Source: Kitasatospora phosalacinea (GTDB taxonomy: Bacteria > Actinomycetota > Actinomycetes > Streptomycetales > Streptomycetaceae). From it: a DNA stretch of 64,000 nt. This document shows, piece after piece, positions 32,798 through 43,590 of the stretch (position 1 is its first letter; every line of letters starts with the position of its first letter). Under the pieces are notes generated by a model that worked only from the letters and a program-made list of their open reading frames with translations, was not told where the DNA came from and did no database searches. Both the position numbers and the translations under genes were made by a program. The DNA lies in NCBI RefSeq assembly GCF_030268885.1, contig NZ_BSSA01000003.1:1-64000 (forward strand). Reading direction: 5' to 3'.

Positions 32798-35602
32798 GTG
32801 GCGAAGCCGGGTGACGGCGGAGGGCGCGAGGCGTCCGGTCCGCCCGCGCGCGGGGCGCGGCGCCCCGGCGGTGCCGCGCTGCCCGCGGGCCCGGCCGGGC
32901 GGGCGGCGGCCCGGGCCCGGCTGCGCCGCGGCCGCCCCGGCCCCGGCGAGCGGCCCTCCGCACTGCCCGGCACCGCCCCCAGTGCGGGCCCGGCCCCGCA
33001 GCCGCCCACCGCGCCCGGCCCCGGCCAGTCCCCGGCCCGCGGCCGCCCCGCCCGGGCCTTCCCCGGCACGCCGGCGGCGCCCCCCGGCGCCCGCGCCGAC
33101 AGCGGCCCCACCGCCCTGCACCCGAGCCGCCGCACCGAGGGCGGCAGCCTGCTGGACGTGGTCCGGGTGGCGATCGTCATCCTGGACACCTCGGGCCGGG
33201 TGGTGCTGTGGAGCCCCGCCGCCGAGGAGATGCTCGGCTGGCCCAGCGAGGTGCTGGTCGGCCGCGCCGTCGACGAGCTGATCCCCGACCCGGACCAGGT
33301 GCAGCGCACCCGCGCCGCCCTGGAGGAGACGCTGCGCCGCGGCTCCTGGCACGGCTTCACCGAACTCGCCGACCGGGACGGCCTGCCGGTCGAGGTGGAG
33401 GTCCGGCTGTCGCTGCTGGTCGACGGCGACGGCGCCCCGTACGTGCAGGCCGCGCTCACCGAGGCCGCCGCGCTGCGCGCCGTCGAACGGGACCTCGCGG
33501 TCCGCGACGCCCTGTTCGAGCAGTCCCCGCTCGGCATCGCCGTCCTCGACACCGACCTGCGCTACACCGCCGTCAACCGCACCCTCGCCGAGATGAACGG
33601 CCTGCCCGCCGAGGAGCACATCGGCCGCACCACCGGCGAGACGCTGCCCGAGCGCTCCGCCGACGAGATCACCGCCGTCCAGCGCCAGGTGCTGGCCACC
33701 GGCGAGCCCGTCATCGACGTCACGCTGGCCTCCCCGTCCACCGCCCGCTCCGGCTACCGGTCGATCTCCTACAGCCGGATGACCGACCGCTCCGGCCGCG
33801 TCCTGGGCATCTCCGGCACCGTGATGGACGTCACCGAGCGCTACCGGGCAGTGGCCAAGGTCGAGGGCGCCCGGCGTCGGCTGTCGCTGCTCAACGAGTT
33901 CGGCTCCCGGGTCGGCGACCTGCTGGACGCGTCGATGATCGCCCAGGAGCTGGCCGGCGCGGTCGTCCCGCGGCTCGCCGACTACGCCGGGGTGATCCTG
34001 CTGCAGGCCGTCGCGCACGGCGACGACCTGCCCCGGCACGGCCACGACCGGCACACCTCGCTGCTGCAGCTCGGCGTCGCCGCGATCCAGCAGGGCCCCG
34101 CCGTGGAGACCATGCTGCGGCACGGCGCCCGGGTCACCTTCGACGAGGACTCGGTCTTCGGCCGGGTGCTGCGCAGCGGCGTCCCCGAGATGCTCTCCGG
34201 CGGCAACGGCACCGAGGAGCTGTCCTTCGCGGGAGACCCCAAGGTCGAGGCCGCCCGCGAACTCGGCGTCCACTCCCGGCTGGTGGTCCCGCTGCGGGCC
34301 CGCGGCATCGTCATCGGCCTGCTGGTGGTCAGCCGGGCCGGCTACCGCGAGGGCTTCGACCGCGACGACCTCGCCTTCACCGTCGAGCTCGCCGACCGGG
34401 CCGGCAGCTCCCTCGACAACGCCCGCCTCTACGCCCGCGAGCGCACCGCCGCGCTCACCCTGCAGCGCACCCTGCTGCCCCAGCAGGTCCCGCAGCCCAC
34501 CGGCGTCGAGGTCGCCTACCGGTACGTGCCCGGCTCCAGCGGCACCGAGGTCGGCGGCGACTGGTTCGACGTCATCCCGCTGCCCGACGACCGCACCGCC
34601 CTGGTGGTCGGCGACGTGATGGGCCACGGCCTGCGGGCCGCCGCCACGATGGGGCGGCTGCGCACCGCCGTCCGCGTGCTGGCCGCCCTCGACCTGGCCC
34701 CCGAGGTCGTCCTGCGGCACGTCCACGAGCTCGCCGACGACCTCGCCCAGGGCCCCGACGAGGCCCTGCTCGCCACCTGCGTCTACGCGGTCTTCGACCC
34801 GGCCCGGCGCAGCCTGACCGTCACCAAGGCCGGCCACATCCCGCCGGTCCTGGTGGTCCCCGGCGCCGACGCGGAACCGGCCCGCTCCGGCGGCCCGCTG
34901 CCCGGCGGCGCGGGCCAGGTGCTCGACCTGCCCTCCGGCGCGCCGCTCGGCGTCGGCGGGGTGCCGTTCGAGTCCATCGAGATGGAGATCCCGGACGGCA
35001 GCCTGCTCGCCCTGTGCACCGACGGGCTGGTGGAGTCCCGGGACAAGGACCTGGACGTGGGACTGGGGAGGTTGATCAGCGTGCTGGAACAGCCGTACGC
35101 CTCGATCCAGCAGGCGTGCGAGGCCGTCCTCGGCACCATGGAGCAGGGCCGCGAGCCCGACGACGTGGCCCTGCTGCTGGCCCGGCTCGGCCGCGGCCGG
35201 GCCGAGTCGCCCACCGCGGGCTGGACGCTGCCCGCCGAACCGACCGCGGTCTCCCGCGCCCGCCGCCTGGTCCGCGGCACGCTGGCCGACTGGGGCGTCG
35301 AGGAGCTCACCGACACCGCCGAACTGCTCGTCAGCGAACTGGTCACCAACGCCGTCCGGTACGCCAGCGCCCCGATCGGCGTCCGGCTCACCCTCGGCGA
35401 ACTGCTCCTGGTCGAGATCTCCGACCCGCTGCCCGACCCGCCCAAGGAGCGCCACGCCGGGGCGGGCGACGAGGGCGGGCGCGGCCTCGAACTGGTGCGC
35501 AGGCTCGCCCTGCGCTGGGGCACCAGGGCCGAGGGGCTGGGCAAAGTGGTCTGGTTCGAGCTCGTGAACTCGGAGGTTCAGCTACCCGATTCGATGTTGT
35601 GA
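32798..35602 (+). CDS. PAS-PAS-GAF-SpoIIE phosphatase-HATPase signalling protein
   Basis: 934 aa from GTG 32798 with CCGGAGG about 8 bp upstream. The first 110 residues are Ala/Pro/Gly/Arg-rich and disordered. Then come PAS (about 117-225, IVILDTSGRVVLWSPAAEEMLGW), a second PAS (about 240-350, IAVLDTDLRYTAVNRTLAEMNG), GAF (about 365-548), PP2C/SpoIIE (about 570-800, GGDWFDVIPL, GDVMGHGLRAAATM, PDDVALL) and a C-terminal RsbW-like HATPase (about 815-930, SELVTNAVRYA, GGRGLELV). It has no membrane helix. It would dephosphorylate anti-anti-sigma proteins and bind sigma or anti-anti-sigma factors in response to ligands or redox sensed by PAS/GAF. A similar gene follows directly. Confidence 0.92.
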   Translation: MAKPGDGGGREASGPPARGARRPGGAALPAGPAGRAAARARLRRGRPGPGERPSALPGTAPSAGPAPQPPTAPGPGQSPARGRPARAFPGTPAAPPGARADSGPTALHPSRRTEGGSLLDVVRVAIVILDTSGRVVLWSPAAEEMLGWPSEVLVGRAVDELIPDPDQVQRTRAALEETLRRGSWHGFTELADRDGLPVEVEVRLSLLVDGDGAPYVQAALTEAAALRAVERDLAVRDALFEQSPLGIAVLDTDLRYTAVNRTLAEMNGLPAEEHIGRTTGETLPERSADEITAVQRQVLATGEPVIDVTLASPSTARSGYRSISYSRMTDRSGRVLGISGTVMDVTERYRAVAKVEGARRRLSLLNEFGSRVGDLLDASMIAQELAGAVVPRLADYAGVILLQAVAHGDDLPRHGHDRHTSLLQLGVAAIQQGPAVETMLRHGARVTFDEDSVFGRVLRSGVPEMLSGGNGTEELSFAGDPKVEAARELGVHSRLVVPLRARGIVIGLLVVSRAGYREGFDRDDLAFTVELADRAGSSLDNARLYARERTAALTLQRTLLPQQVPQPTGVEVAYRYVPGSSGTEVGGDWFDVIPLPDDRTALVVGDVMGHGLRAAATMGRLRTAVRVLAALDLAPEVVLRHVHELADDLAQGPDEALLATCVYAVFDPARRSLTVTKAGHIPPVLVVPGADAEPARSGGPLPGGAGQVLDLPSGAPLGVGGVPFESIEMEIPDGSLLALCTDGLVESRDKDLDVGLGRLISVLEQPYASIQQACEAVLGTMEQGREPDDVALLLARLGRGRAESPTAGWTLPAEPTAVSRARRLVRGTLADWGVEELTDTAELLVSELVTNAVRYASAPIGVRLTLGELLLVEISDPLPDPPKERHAGAGDEGGRGLELVRRLALRWGTRAEGLGKVVWFELVNSEVQLPDSML

Positions 35603-35636
35603 CGTTGAAGGGCGTGTGCGCCCGCACCCGGATGAT

Positions 35637-35661
35637 GAATACTCGGACATCGAATACTCGG
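35637..35661. repeat. Direct repeat upstream of the second SpoIIE-type gene
   Basis: GAATACTCGG occurs at 35637-35646 and 35652-35661, 15 bp start to start, in the 102-bp gap before TTG 35705. It may be a regulator site; nothing else in the gap stands out. Confidence 0.45.
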
Positions 35662-35704
35662 TCTTCTCGACACCGGATGGGCGCGGGTTGGAGGGGTCGG
35701 TCCG

Positions 35705-38221
35705 TTGAACAGCTTCCCGGCACGGAACGTGACGCACGGCAGCGGCGGCTATGCCGCGGTGCCGGAGCAGCCGGGTGCCCCGACGACCCCCGTCCCGCTG
35801 CCGCTCGGCTGGGGACAGGGCGCCTCGGGCACCATCTACGACTACATCCGGGTCGCGACCTTCGCGATCGGCCCGGACGGGCGGATCGCCCAGTGGAGCG
35901 ACCGGGCGGCCGAGTTCTTCGGCGTCCCCGCCGCCGAGGCGGTCGGCGCCGACCCGATCACCGCGTTCGTCCCGCGCGAGCTGTGGCAGCGCGGCCGGGC
36001 CCGGCTGGAGCGCATCCTGTCCGGCGAGGAGTGGGTCGGCACCGCCCCCTACCGGGACCTGTCGGGCGCCGAGAGCCTCGCCGAGGTCTACGCGATGCCC
36101 GCCAGCGCCGACGGCTCCGCCACCTGCCTGGCCGTCGACCTCGGCCGGCTGCGCGCCATCGAGACCGACCTGGCCGCCTCCGAGGCCGTGATCGGGCAGA
36201 CCCCCACCGGGTTCTTCCTGTTCGACACCGACCTCAAGCTGCAGCGGGTCAACGCCGCCTTCGCGGCCGGCGTCGGCCGCAGCCCCGCCGCCCTGCAGGG
36301 CCTGGCCCCCGGCGACGTGTTCCGCCCCTCCGACGCGGACCGGCTGCTGCTCGCCCTGCGCAAGGTCCTCACCGGCCAGGAGCCCGTCCTCGACCTGCGG
36401 CTGTCCGGCCCGGTCCGGGCCGCCCGCCCCAGCGCCGGGCGCGACGAGGACCAGCGGACCTGGGCGGTCTCGCTGTACCGGCTCACCGCCGCGGGCGGCC
36501 GCCCGATCGGCGTGGCCGGGCAGGTCCAGGACGTCACCAGCCGGCACATCGCCGAACGCGAGGCCGCCGGGGTGCGCCGCAGCCTCGCCCTGCTGAACGA
36601 GGCGTCCACCCACATCGGCTCCACCCTCGACCTGGAGACCACCGCCAAGGAACTGCTCGACGTGATCGTCCCGCAGTTCTGCGACGTGGCCACCGTCGAC
36701 CTGTACACCGCGCTGCTCACCGGCGACTCCGCCCCGCTCAGCGCCAACCCGGAGAGCGGCGAACTGCGCCGGGTCGCCGTCTCCAGCGTGGTCGGCAACG
36801 CCCCGTCCGTGCTCGGCAGCGAGCGCGGCGGCGTCCGGGTCGCCGAGGCGGGCGGCACGCTCTGCTACCCGCCGCGCTCCCCGCACGCCCGCGCCCTGCG
36901 CACCGGCCGCAGCGTCGTCCCGCAGCCCGGGCCCGACCCGCTGCTGCGCTCCACCCTGGTGGTGCCGCTGGTCGCCCGCGACCAGGTGCTCGGCCTGGTC
37001 CAGCTCTCCCGGGCGATCGGCAGCGAGCCGTTCGACGCCCGCGAGGTCGCGATCGCCGAGGAGCTCGTCGCCCGCGCCGCCGTCTGCGTCGACAACGCCC
37101 GGCTCTACCGCCGCGAGCACGAGCGCGCCCTGATCCTGCAGCGCAGCCTGCTGCCCCCCGGCAACCCGGCCGCCTCCGGCCTGGAGATCGCCCGCCGCTA
37201 CCTGCCCAGCAACAACAACACCGAGGTCGGCGGCGACTGGTTCGACGTCATCCCGCTGCCCGGCAGCCGCACCGCCCTGGTGATCGGCGACGTGATGGGC
37301 CGCGGCCTGCGCGCCGCCGTCGCGATGGGCCAGCTGCGCACCGCCGTGCGCACCCTGGCCATGCTCGACCTCGACCCCGAGGAGGTGCTCTCCGCCCTCG
37401 ACGAGATCGCCCGCGGCCTGGGCAACGACGAGGACCCGGACCGCTCCAGCGCCGAGGTCTACCTCGCCACCTGCGTCTACGCCGTGTACGACGCGGTCAA
37501 GCAGCGCTGCACCTTCGCCAACGCCGGGCACCTCCCGCCCGTCCTGCTCACCCCCGGCCAGGGCGCCCGCACCATCACCGTGCCGCCGGGCCTGCCGCTC
37601 GGCGTCGGCGGCGAGCCCTTCGAGGAGGTCACCGTCGACCTGCCCGAGGGCGCCGTGCTGGCCCTCTACACCGACGGCCTGGTGGAGTCCCGCAAGCACC
37701 AGCTCGACGAGGGCATCGACGCCTTCCGGGCCGCCCTGGCCGCCGGGTCCGAGCGGATCGAGGAGCTCTGCGACCAGGTCCTGGACGAGCTCAACCCGCA
37801 CCACGGCGAGGACGACATCGCCCTGCTGATGGCCAAGGTCAAGGGCCTTCCCCGGGGCTCGGTCGGCGACTGGCGGCTGCCCCCCGAGCCGACCTCGGTG
37901 GCCAAGGCCCGCGAGGCCGCCTGCGGCTGGCTGCTGGAACGCGGCCTGGACGAACTCGTCGACACCTCCGAGCTGCTGGTCAGCGAGCTGGTCACCAACG
38001 CGCTGCGGCACGGCCGCGGCGAGATCCGGCTGCGCCTGCTGCGCGACAAGACCATGGTCTGCGAGGTCTGGGACGACGGCTACGCCCAGCCGCGCCAGCG
38101 CCGCGCCCAGGAGACCGACGAGGGCGGCCGCGGCCTGCAGCTCGTCTCCCTGCTGGCCGAGCGCTGGGGCAGCCGCCGCACCCCCAAGGGCAAGATCGTC
38201 TGGTTCGAGCTGGCGCTCTAG
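35705..38221 (+). CDS. PAS-PAS-GAF-SpoIIE phosphatase-HATPase signalling protein, second copy
   Basis: 838 aa from a TTG start with GGAGGGG 8 bp upstream. Domain order is the same as the preceding gene without the long N-terminal tail: PAS (about 45-150, VATFAIGPDGRIAQWSDRAAEFFGVPAAEAVG), second PAS (about 160-275, GFFLFDTDLKLQRVNAAFAAGVGR), GAF (about 295-470), PP2C/SpoIIE (about 495-715, GGDWFDVIPL, GDVMGRGLRAAVAM, EDDIALLMA) and HATPase (about 730-836, SELVTNALRHG, GGRGLQLV). GDVMGR replaces the usual GDVMGH next to the metal-binding Asp. The two genes look like a diverged tandem duplication. Confidence 0.92.
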   Translation: MNSFPARNVTHGSGGYAAVPEQPGAPTTPVPLPLGWGQGASGTIYDYIRVATFAIGPDGRIAQWSDRAAEFFGVPAAEAVGADPITAFVPRELWQRGRARLERILSGEEWVGTAPYRDLSGAESLAEVYAMPASADGSATCLAVDLGRLRAIETDLAASEAVIGQTPTGFFLFDTDLKLQRVNAAFAAGVGRSPAALQGLAPGDVFRPSDADRLLLALRKVLTGQEPVLDLRLSGPVRAARPSAGRDEDQRTWAVSLYRLTAAGGRPIGVAGQVQDVTSRHIAEREAAGVRRSLALLNEASTHIGSTLDLETTAKELLDVIVPQFCDVATVDLYTALLTGDSAPLSANPESGELRRVAVSSVVGNAPSVLGSERGGVRVAEAGGTLCYPPRSPHARALRTGRSVVPQPGPDPLLRSTLVVPLVARDQVLGLVQLSRAIGSEPFDAREVAIAEELVARAAVCVDNARLYRREHERALILQRSLLPPGNPAASGLEIARRYLPSNNNTEVGGDWFDVIPLPGSRTALVIGDVMGRGLRAAVAMGQLRTAVRTLAMLDLDPEEVLSALDEIARGLGNDEDPDRSSAEVYLATCVYAVYDAVKQRCTFANAGHLPPVLLTPGQGARTITVPPGLPLGVGGEPFEEVTVDLPEGAVLALYTDGLVESRKHQLDEGIDAFRAALAAGSERIEELCDQVLDELNPHHGEDDIALLMAKVKGLPRGSVGDWRLPPEPTSVAKAREAACGWLLERGLDELVDTSELLVSELVTNALRHGRGEIRLRLLRDKTMVCEVWDDGYAQPRQRRAQETDEGGRGLQLVSLLAERWGSRRTPKGKIVWFELAL

Positions 38222-39342
38222 TCCAGCACCACGGCCGCGGCCCGGCGCTCCACCAGGGCGGTCCGGGCCAGGCCGGGCAGCACCCCGTGGGCCCGGGCCA
38301 GGGCCCGGCGGGCCTCCTCCGGCCGCCCGGCGGCCTGCAGCGCGGCCGCCAGCGAGCAGGCGGCGTCCGCCGCGCCCCACGCGTCCAGGGCCCGCCGCGC
38401 GGCCGGGGCGGCGCACTTCACGGCCTGCTCCCAATCCCCGCGCAGCCGGTGCAGGTCGGCCCGGACCGCCGCGCCCGGTCGGCGGTCGCCGACCGCGTCG
38501 ACCGCCGCGGCCAGCCGCGGCAGGTACTCGGCGGGCGGCAGCAGCCCCGCGTCGGCGGCGCACACCAGCGCCTCGGCACGCACCAGGTCGGCGAGCCAGC
38601 CGACCCGGGCCACCGGCGCGGCGACGGTGATCCGCTCGGCCCGCTCCAGGGCGGCGGCCCACTCGCCGGTCGCCAGCAGCACCCGCACCCGGAACAGGCC
38701 GTCGGTCAGGGTGCCGTTCCCCGGTTCGGCGGCCAGCGCGGCGGCGGCCTCGCCGATCCGCCCGCCCTCCAGCGCCCGGGCGGCCACCGCCTGGCCCGGG
38801 GTCGCGTACACCTGGGCCAGCACCGCGGGGGAGGCCAGGGGCATCCGCAGCACCACCCAGCCCGGGCAGCCCGGGAAGGCGGCCTGGACGGCCAGTTCCA
38901 GCAGGGGGGCCGCCAGCATCAGGCCGAACGGCTGCCAGCCGCCCTCGCCGGTCGCCAGCAGCCAGACCCCCAGGACCGGCGCGGGCAGGTAGGCGGCCGT
39001 CACCGCCGTCCAGGCCCGCCACCGCGGGCCGGGGGTGAGCTGGTAGCTGCCGGCCAGGAACGGCAGCGGCACGGTGCGCAGCACCAGCGGGCACCGGCCC
39101 AACCGCACGGTGCGGACCCGGCGGCCCGCGCCGACCAGGTACAGGGTCGGCGCCAGACCGGCGGGGCGGGCCAGCACCGCCAGCCCGAGCTGGGTCAGCA
39201 GGTTGCCGGTGACCGCCCCGCCGAAGATCGCGAGCAGGCCGACGTGCAGCGGCGGCACCGACACCCGGGAGAGCAGCGGTTGGGTCAGGAACACCCCGGC
39301 GAACACCGCGAGGAGCACCAGGAGACGGGTCTTCTTCTTCAC
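38218..39342 (-). CDS. Membrane protein with TPR-like C-terminal region, possible degenerate M50 peptidase
   Basis: 374 aa from GTG 39342 with GGGAAG upstream. Four or five N-terminal transmembrane helices (RLLVLLAVFAGVFLTQPL, PPLHVGLLAIFGGAVTGNLLTQLGLAVLA, AWTAVTAAYLPAPVLGVWLLA, PFGLMLAAPLLELAVQAAF) are followed by about 200 residues of helical repeats with Ala/Leu/Arg spacing like TPRs. The pattern around GNLLTQLGLAVLARPAG-YLVG-GRRVRTVRLGRCPLVLRT resembles site-2 protease entries, but the HExxH site is absent. The 3' end overlaps the preceding gene by four bases on the opposite strand. I do not recognise a named family. Confidence 0.6.
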   Translation of the reverse strand: MKKKTRLLVLLAVFAGVFLTQPLLSRVSVPPLHVGLLAIFGGAVTGNLLTQLGLAVLARPAGLAPTLYLVGAGRRVRTVRLGRCPLVLRTVPLPFLAGSYQLTPGPRWRAWTAVTAAYLPAPVLGVWLLATGEGGWQPFGLMLAAPLLELAVQAAFPGCPGWVVLRMPLASPAVLAQVYATPGQAVAARALEGGRIGEAAAALAAEPGNGTLTDGLFRVRVLLATGEWAAALERAERITVAAPVARVGWLADLVRAEALVCAADAGLLPPAEYLPRLAAAVDAVGDRRPGAAVRADLHRLRGDWEQAVKCAAPAARRALDAWGAADAACSLAAALQAAGRPEEARRALARAHGVLPGLARTALVERRAAAVVLD

Positions 39343-39448
39343 CGGCGTAGCTTCCCGACCCCGTGGTGCGTACGGGAAGGACCGAGACGCACTTGTGATC
39401 TCCACCGCCCCGCAGCCGCCCGTTTCGGCTCCATTGGGCCCTTCCCCG

Positions 39449-39454
39449 TACGAT
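39449..39454 (+). promoter_or_regulatory. -10 box of the typA promoter
   Basis: TACGAT at 39449-39454 lies at the end of an inverted pair GTACGGGAAGG (39370-39380) / CCTTCCCCGTAC (39440-39451, one extra C). The typA ATG is 100 bp further on, so typA would have a leader of about 94 nt. Confidence 0.45.
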
Positions 39455-39554
39455 GGGAAGAAGCCGAGGCATGTGCCGTGCCCGGCGGGTGGACCGGTGA
39501 ATGCTGACGCGGGCCGGGCACCGTGACCCACGATTCCGGGAGAATCAGCGCCGC

Positions 39555-41459
<1,905 letters not shown>

Positions 41460-41812
41460 CGCCCGCGGTTCCACCCCGTTCGGCCGACCGGCCGGCGTCC
41501 TCGCGGACGTCGGCCGGTCGCGTTTTCGGTGACGTTGCGTCACGGGCACCCGAGGGCGGGGCGTTCGTTAATCGGACGTCACGGATCGTCATCCGTGACA
41601 ACTGTCCGTTTCGCCCATGTCTGAGTATGTCTTGAATGTCCGTTTTCCGGGATTCATCCATCGTTCATGTGACCAAATTGAAATCCGGAATGGTCATTTC
41701 CGTATCCGTGAGTGACCGATAGTGGGTGCAGTCGAGCTCGGGTCGAGGCTCCTGCGCAGGGGTGCGCGCCAGGCCGCGAGCGATCTGCAACACGATTTCA
41801 GGAGGCACACCC
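41460..41812 (+). promoter_or_regulatory. 353-bp regulatory region upstream of peptide operon 1
   Basis: No gene is supported. From left to right it holds the typA terminator (41485-41520) and a 15-bp dyad GTGACGTTGCGTCAC (41529-41543). Next is a dyad with 9-bp perfect arms GTCACGGAT (41578-41586) and ATCCGTGAC (41591-41599). Three direct-repeat units CGTTTT, ATTCAT and GTTCAT start at 41641, 41652 and 41663, each 11 bp apart. A TTGAAA (41678-41683) with TATCCG (41703-41708) is the best -35/-10 pair I see. GGAGG at 41801-41805 is the ribosome binding site for ATG 41813. Confidence 0.55.
41485..41520 (+). terminator. Terminator after typA
   Basis: A 15-bp stem (41485-41499 with 41506-41520, one wobble) encloses a CTCGCG loop and is followed by CGTTTTC, 25 bp beyond the typA stop. 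Confidence 0.85.
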
Positions 41813-43450
41813 ATGCGCGGTGCCAGCCAGGCCAAGTGGGTTGTCGCAGCCGTCGCGGTCGCCCTCGCCGCTACCGCTTGCGGCAGCAACGGCGGAAGCT
41901 CTTCCGGCTCGAACGGTGGCGGGGCGGTCAACGCCCAGGGCACCTTCAGCTACCAGAGCACCGAGCCGCAGAACCCGCTCCAGCCGGCGAACGCCATGGA
42001 GGTCGGTGGCGGTCGCATCATCAAGACCCTCTTCAAGGGCCTGGTGGACTACGACCCCACCAACGGCGAGCTCCGCAACCAGGTGGCCGACAAGATCGAG
42101 ACCACCGACGCGCAGAACTACACCGTCACCCTGAAGTCGGGCTGGACCTTCCACGACGGCACCCCGGTGACCGCCAAGTCCTTCGTGGACGCGTGGAACT
42201 GGTCGGCCAACGTCAAGAACAACCAGATCAACTCCGACTGGTTCTCCGACATCCAGGGCTACACCGACGTCCACCCGGACGAGGGCGACCCGAAGGCCAC
42301 GACCATGTCCGGTCTGAAGGTCGTCGACGACACCCACTTCACCATCGCGCTGAACGGCCCGGTCTCGTACTTCGAGTACAAGCTCGGCTACACCGCCTTC
42401 TCGCCGCTGCCCGAGGTCTTCTTCACCGACCCGGCGAAGTACGGCCAGTCCCCGATCGGCAACGGCCCCTACAAGTTCGTCTCGTGGGAGCACAACAAGG
42501 CCGTCACCGTCGCCGCCTACGACAAGTACGCGGGCGTCGACAAGCCGAAGAACGCCGGCATCGTCTTCAAGAACTACTCGCAGGCCGAGGGCGCCTACAA
42601 GGACCTCGTCTCCGACAACCTGGACGTGCTGGACCAGGTCGACCCGAGCGACCTGGCCTCCTACAAGAGCGACCTGGGCGACCGCGCCGTCGACCAGGCC
42701 CAGGGCGCCATCCAGTCGATCTCCTTCTCGCTGTACGCGGACGACTGGAAGCCGGCGAACCTGTCGAAGGTCCGCCAGGGCCTGTCGATGGCGATCGACC
42801 GCGACACCATCACCAAGACGGTGCTCAACGGCTCCCGCCAGCCCGCCAACTCCTGGGTCGCCCCGGGCGCCATGGGCTACAAGGACAACACCTGCGGCGA
42901 GTACTGCACGTACAACCCGGAGAAGGCCAAGCAGCTGATCACCGAGGGCGGCGGCGTCCCCGGCAACAAGATCACCGTGCTGTACAACGCCGACGGCGGC
43001 CACAAGGAGTGGGTGGACGCGGTCTGCAACTCCATCCGCCAGGCCACCGGCGTGGAGTGCGTCGGCGACCCGAAGCCGGACTTCAAGTCCTCCCGCGACC
43101 TGATCAAGAACAAGAAGGTCGACGGCCTGATGCGCACCGGCTGGGTGCAGGACTACCCGCTGAACGCCAACTTCCTGCGCGACGTGTACGGCACCGGCGC
43201 CGCGGCCAACGACGCGGGCTACTCCAGCCCGGAGTTCGACAAGCTGGCCGCCGAGGCGGACAAGGCCACCTCGGTGAAGGACACCGCGGACCTGTACCAG
43301 AAGGCCGAGGAGCAGCTGGCCAAGGACATGCCGGCCATCCCGCTCTGGTACTACAAGACCACCGCCGGTTACTCGAACAACGTGCAGAACGTGAAGTACG
43401 ACTCGTTCGGTGACCCGGTCTTCACCCAGGTCGAGGTCAAGCAGAAGTAA
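41813..43450 (+). CDS. Peptide ABC transporter substrate-binding lipoprotein (operon 1)
   Basis: 545 aa from ATG 41813 with AGGAGGC upstream. The signal peptide ends at Cys23 (ALAATAC|GS), the lipobox for membrane anchoring. A Gly/Ser linker follows. The body is an SBP_bac_5 (OppA/DppA) fold: STEPQNPLQPANAMEVGGGRIIKTLFKGLVDYD, SGWTFHDGTPVTAKSFVDAWNWS, IGNGPYKFVSWEH, RQGLSMAIDRDTITKTVLNGSRQPANSWV. It captures oligopeptides for import by the two permeases and two ATPases that follow. A hairpin separates it from the permease gene. Its closest relative in the window is the operon 2 binding protein, with the same motifs throughout. Confidence 0.92.
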   Translation: MRGASQAKWVVAAVAVALAATACGSNGGSSSGSNGGGAVNAQGTFSYQSTEPQNPLQPANAMEVGGGRIIKTLFKGLVDYDPTNGELRNQVADKIETTDAQNYTVTLKSGWTFHDGTPVTAKSFVDAWNWSANVKNNQINSDWFSDIQGYTDVHPDEGDPKATTMSGLKVVDDTHFTIALNGPVSYFEYKLGYTAFSPLPEVFFTDPAKYGQSPIGNGPYKFVSWEHNKAVTVAAYDKYAGVDKPKNAGIVFKNYSQAEGAYKDLVSDNLDVLDQVDPSDLASYKSDLGDRAVDQAQGAIQSISFSLYADDWKPANLSKVRQGLSMAIDRDTITKTVLNGSRQPANSWVAPGAMGYKDNTCGEYCTYNPEKAKQLITEGGGVPGNKITVLYNADGGHKEWVDAVCNSIRQATGVECVGDPKPDFKSSRDLIKNKKVDGLMRTGWVQDYPLNANFLRDVYGTGAAANDAGYSSPEFDKLAAEADKATSVKDTADLYQKAEEQLAKDMPAIPLWYYKTTAGYSNNVQNVKYDSFGDPVFTQVEVKQK

Positions 43451-43480
43451 CCGCGCCGGCACCGCACGGCTCGAACAGAC

Positions 43481-43528
43481 ACGGCCGGTGCCGTGCCCCG
43501 CCCCACCGGGCGGCCCGGCACCGGCCGT
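43481..43528 (+). terminator. Intercistronic hairpin after binding-protein gene 1
   Basis: ACGGCCGGTGCC (43481-43492) pairs perfectly with GGCACCGGCCGT (43517-43528). The enclosed 24 nt hold a smaller CCGCCC/GGGCGG stem. It lies between the binding-protein and first permease genes of one operon and probably attenuates transcription or stabilises the upstream mRNA. Confidence 0.75.
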
Positions 43529-43590
43529 TGTCACGTCCAGAACTCTGACACCGGGACGACAGCCCGTCAGAGCAGTCAATTGGAGGCACG

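Noticed and set aside
30131..35455. A 1774-codon open frame on the minus strand
   Set aside because: It is antisense to the SPOR-like, CYTH, Nudix and first sensor-phosphatase genes, has no domain pattern, and results from the GC-rich codon bias of the plus-strand genes.
35582..39472. A 1296-codon open frame on the minus strand opposite the second sensor phosphatase
   Set aside because: Low-complexity shadow of the opposite gene; the true minus-strand gene at its start is the 374-aa membrane protein in another frame.
33208..39507. A 2099-codon open frame on the plus strand
   Set aside because: It is a shifted frame through both sensor phosphatases, is dominated by Arg, Pro, Gly and Ala, and shows no recognisable motif.
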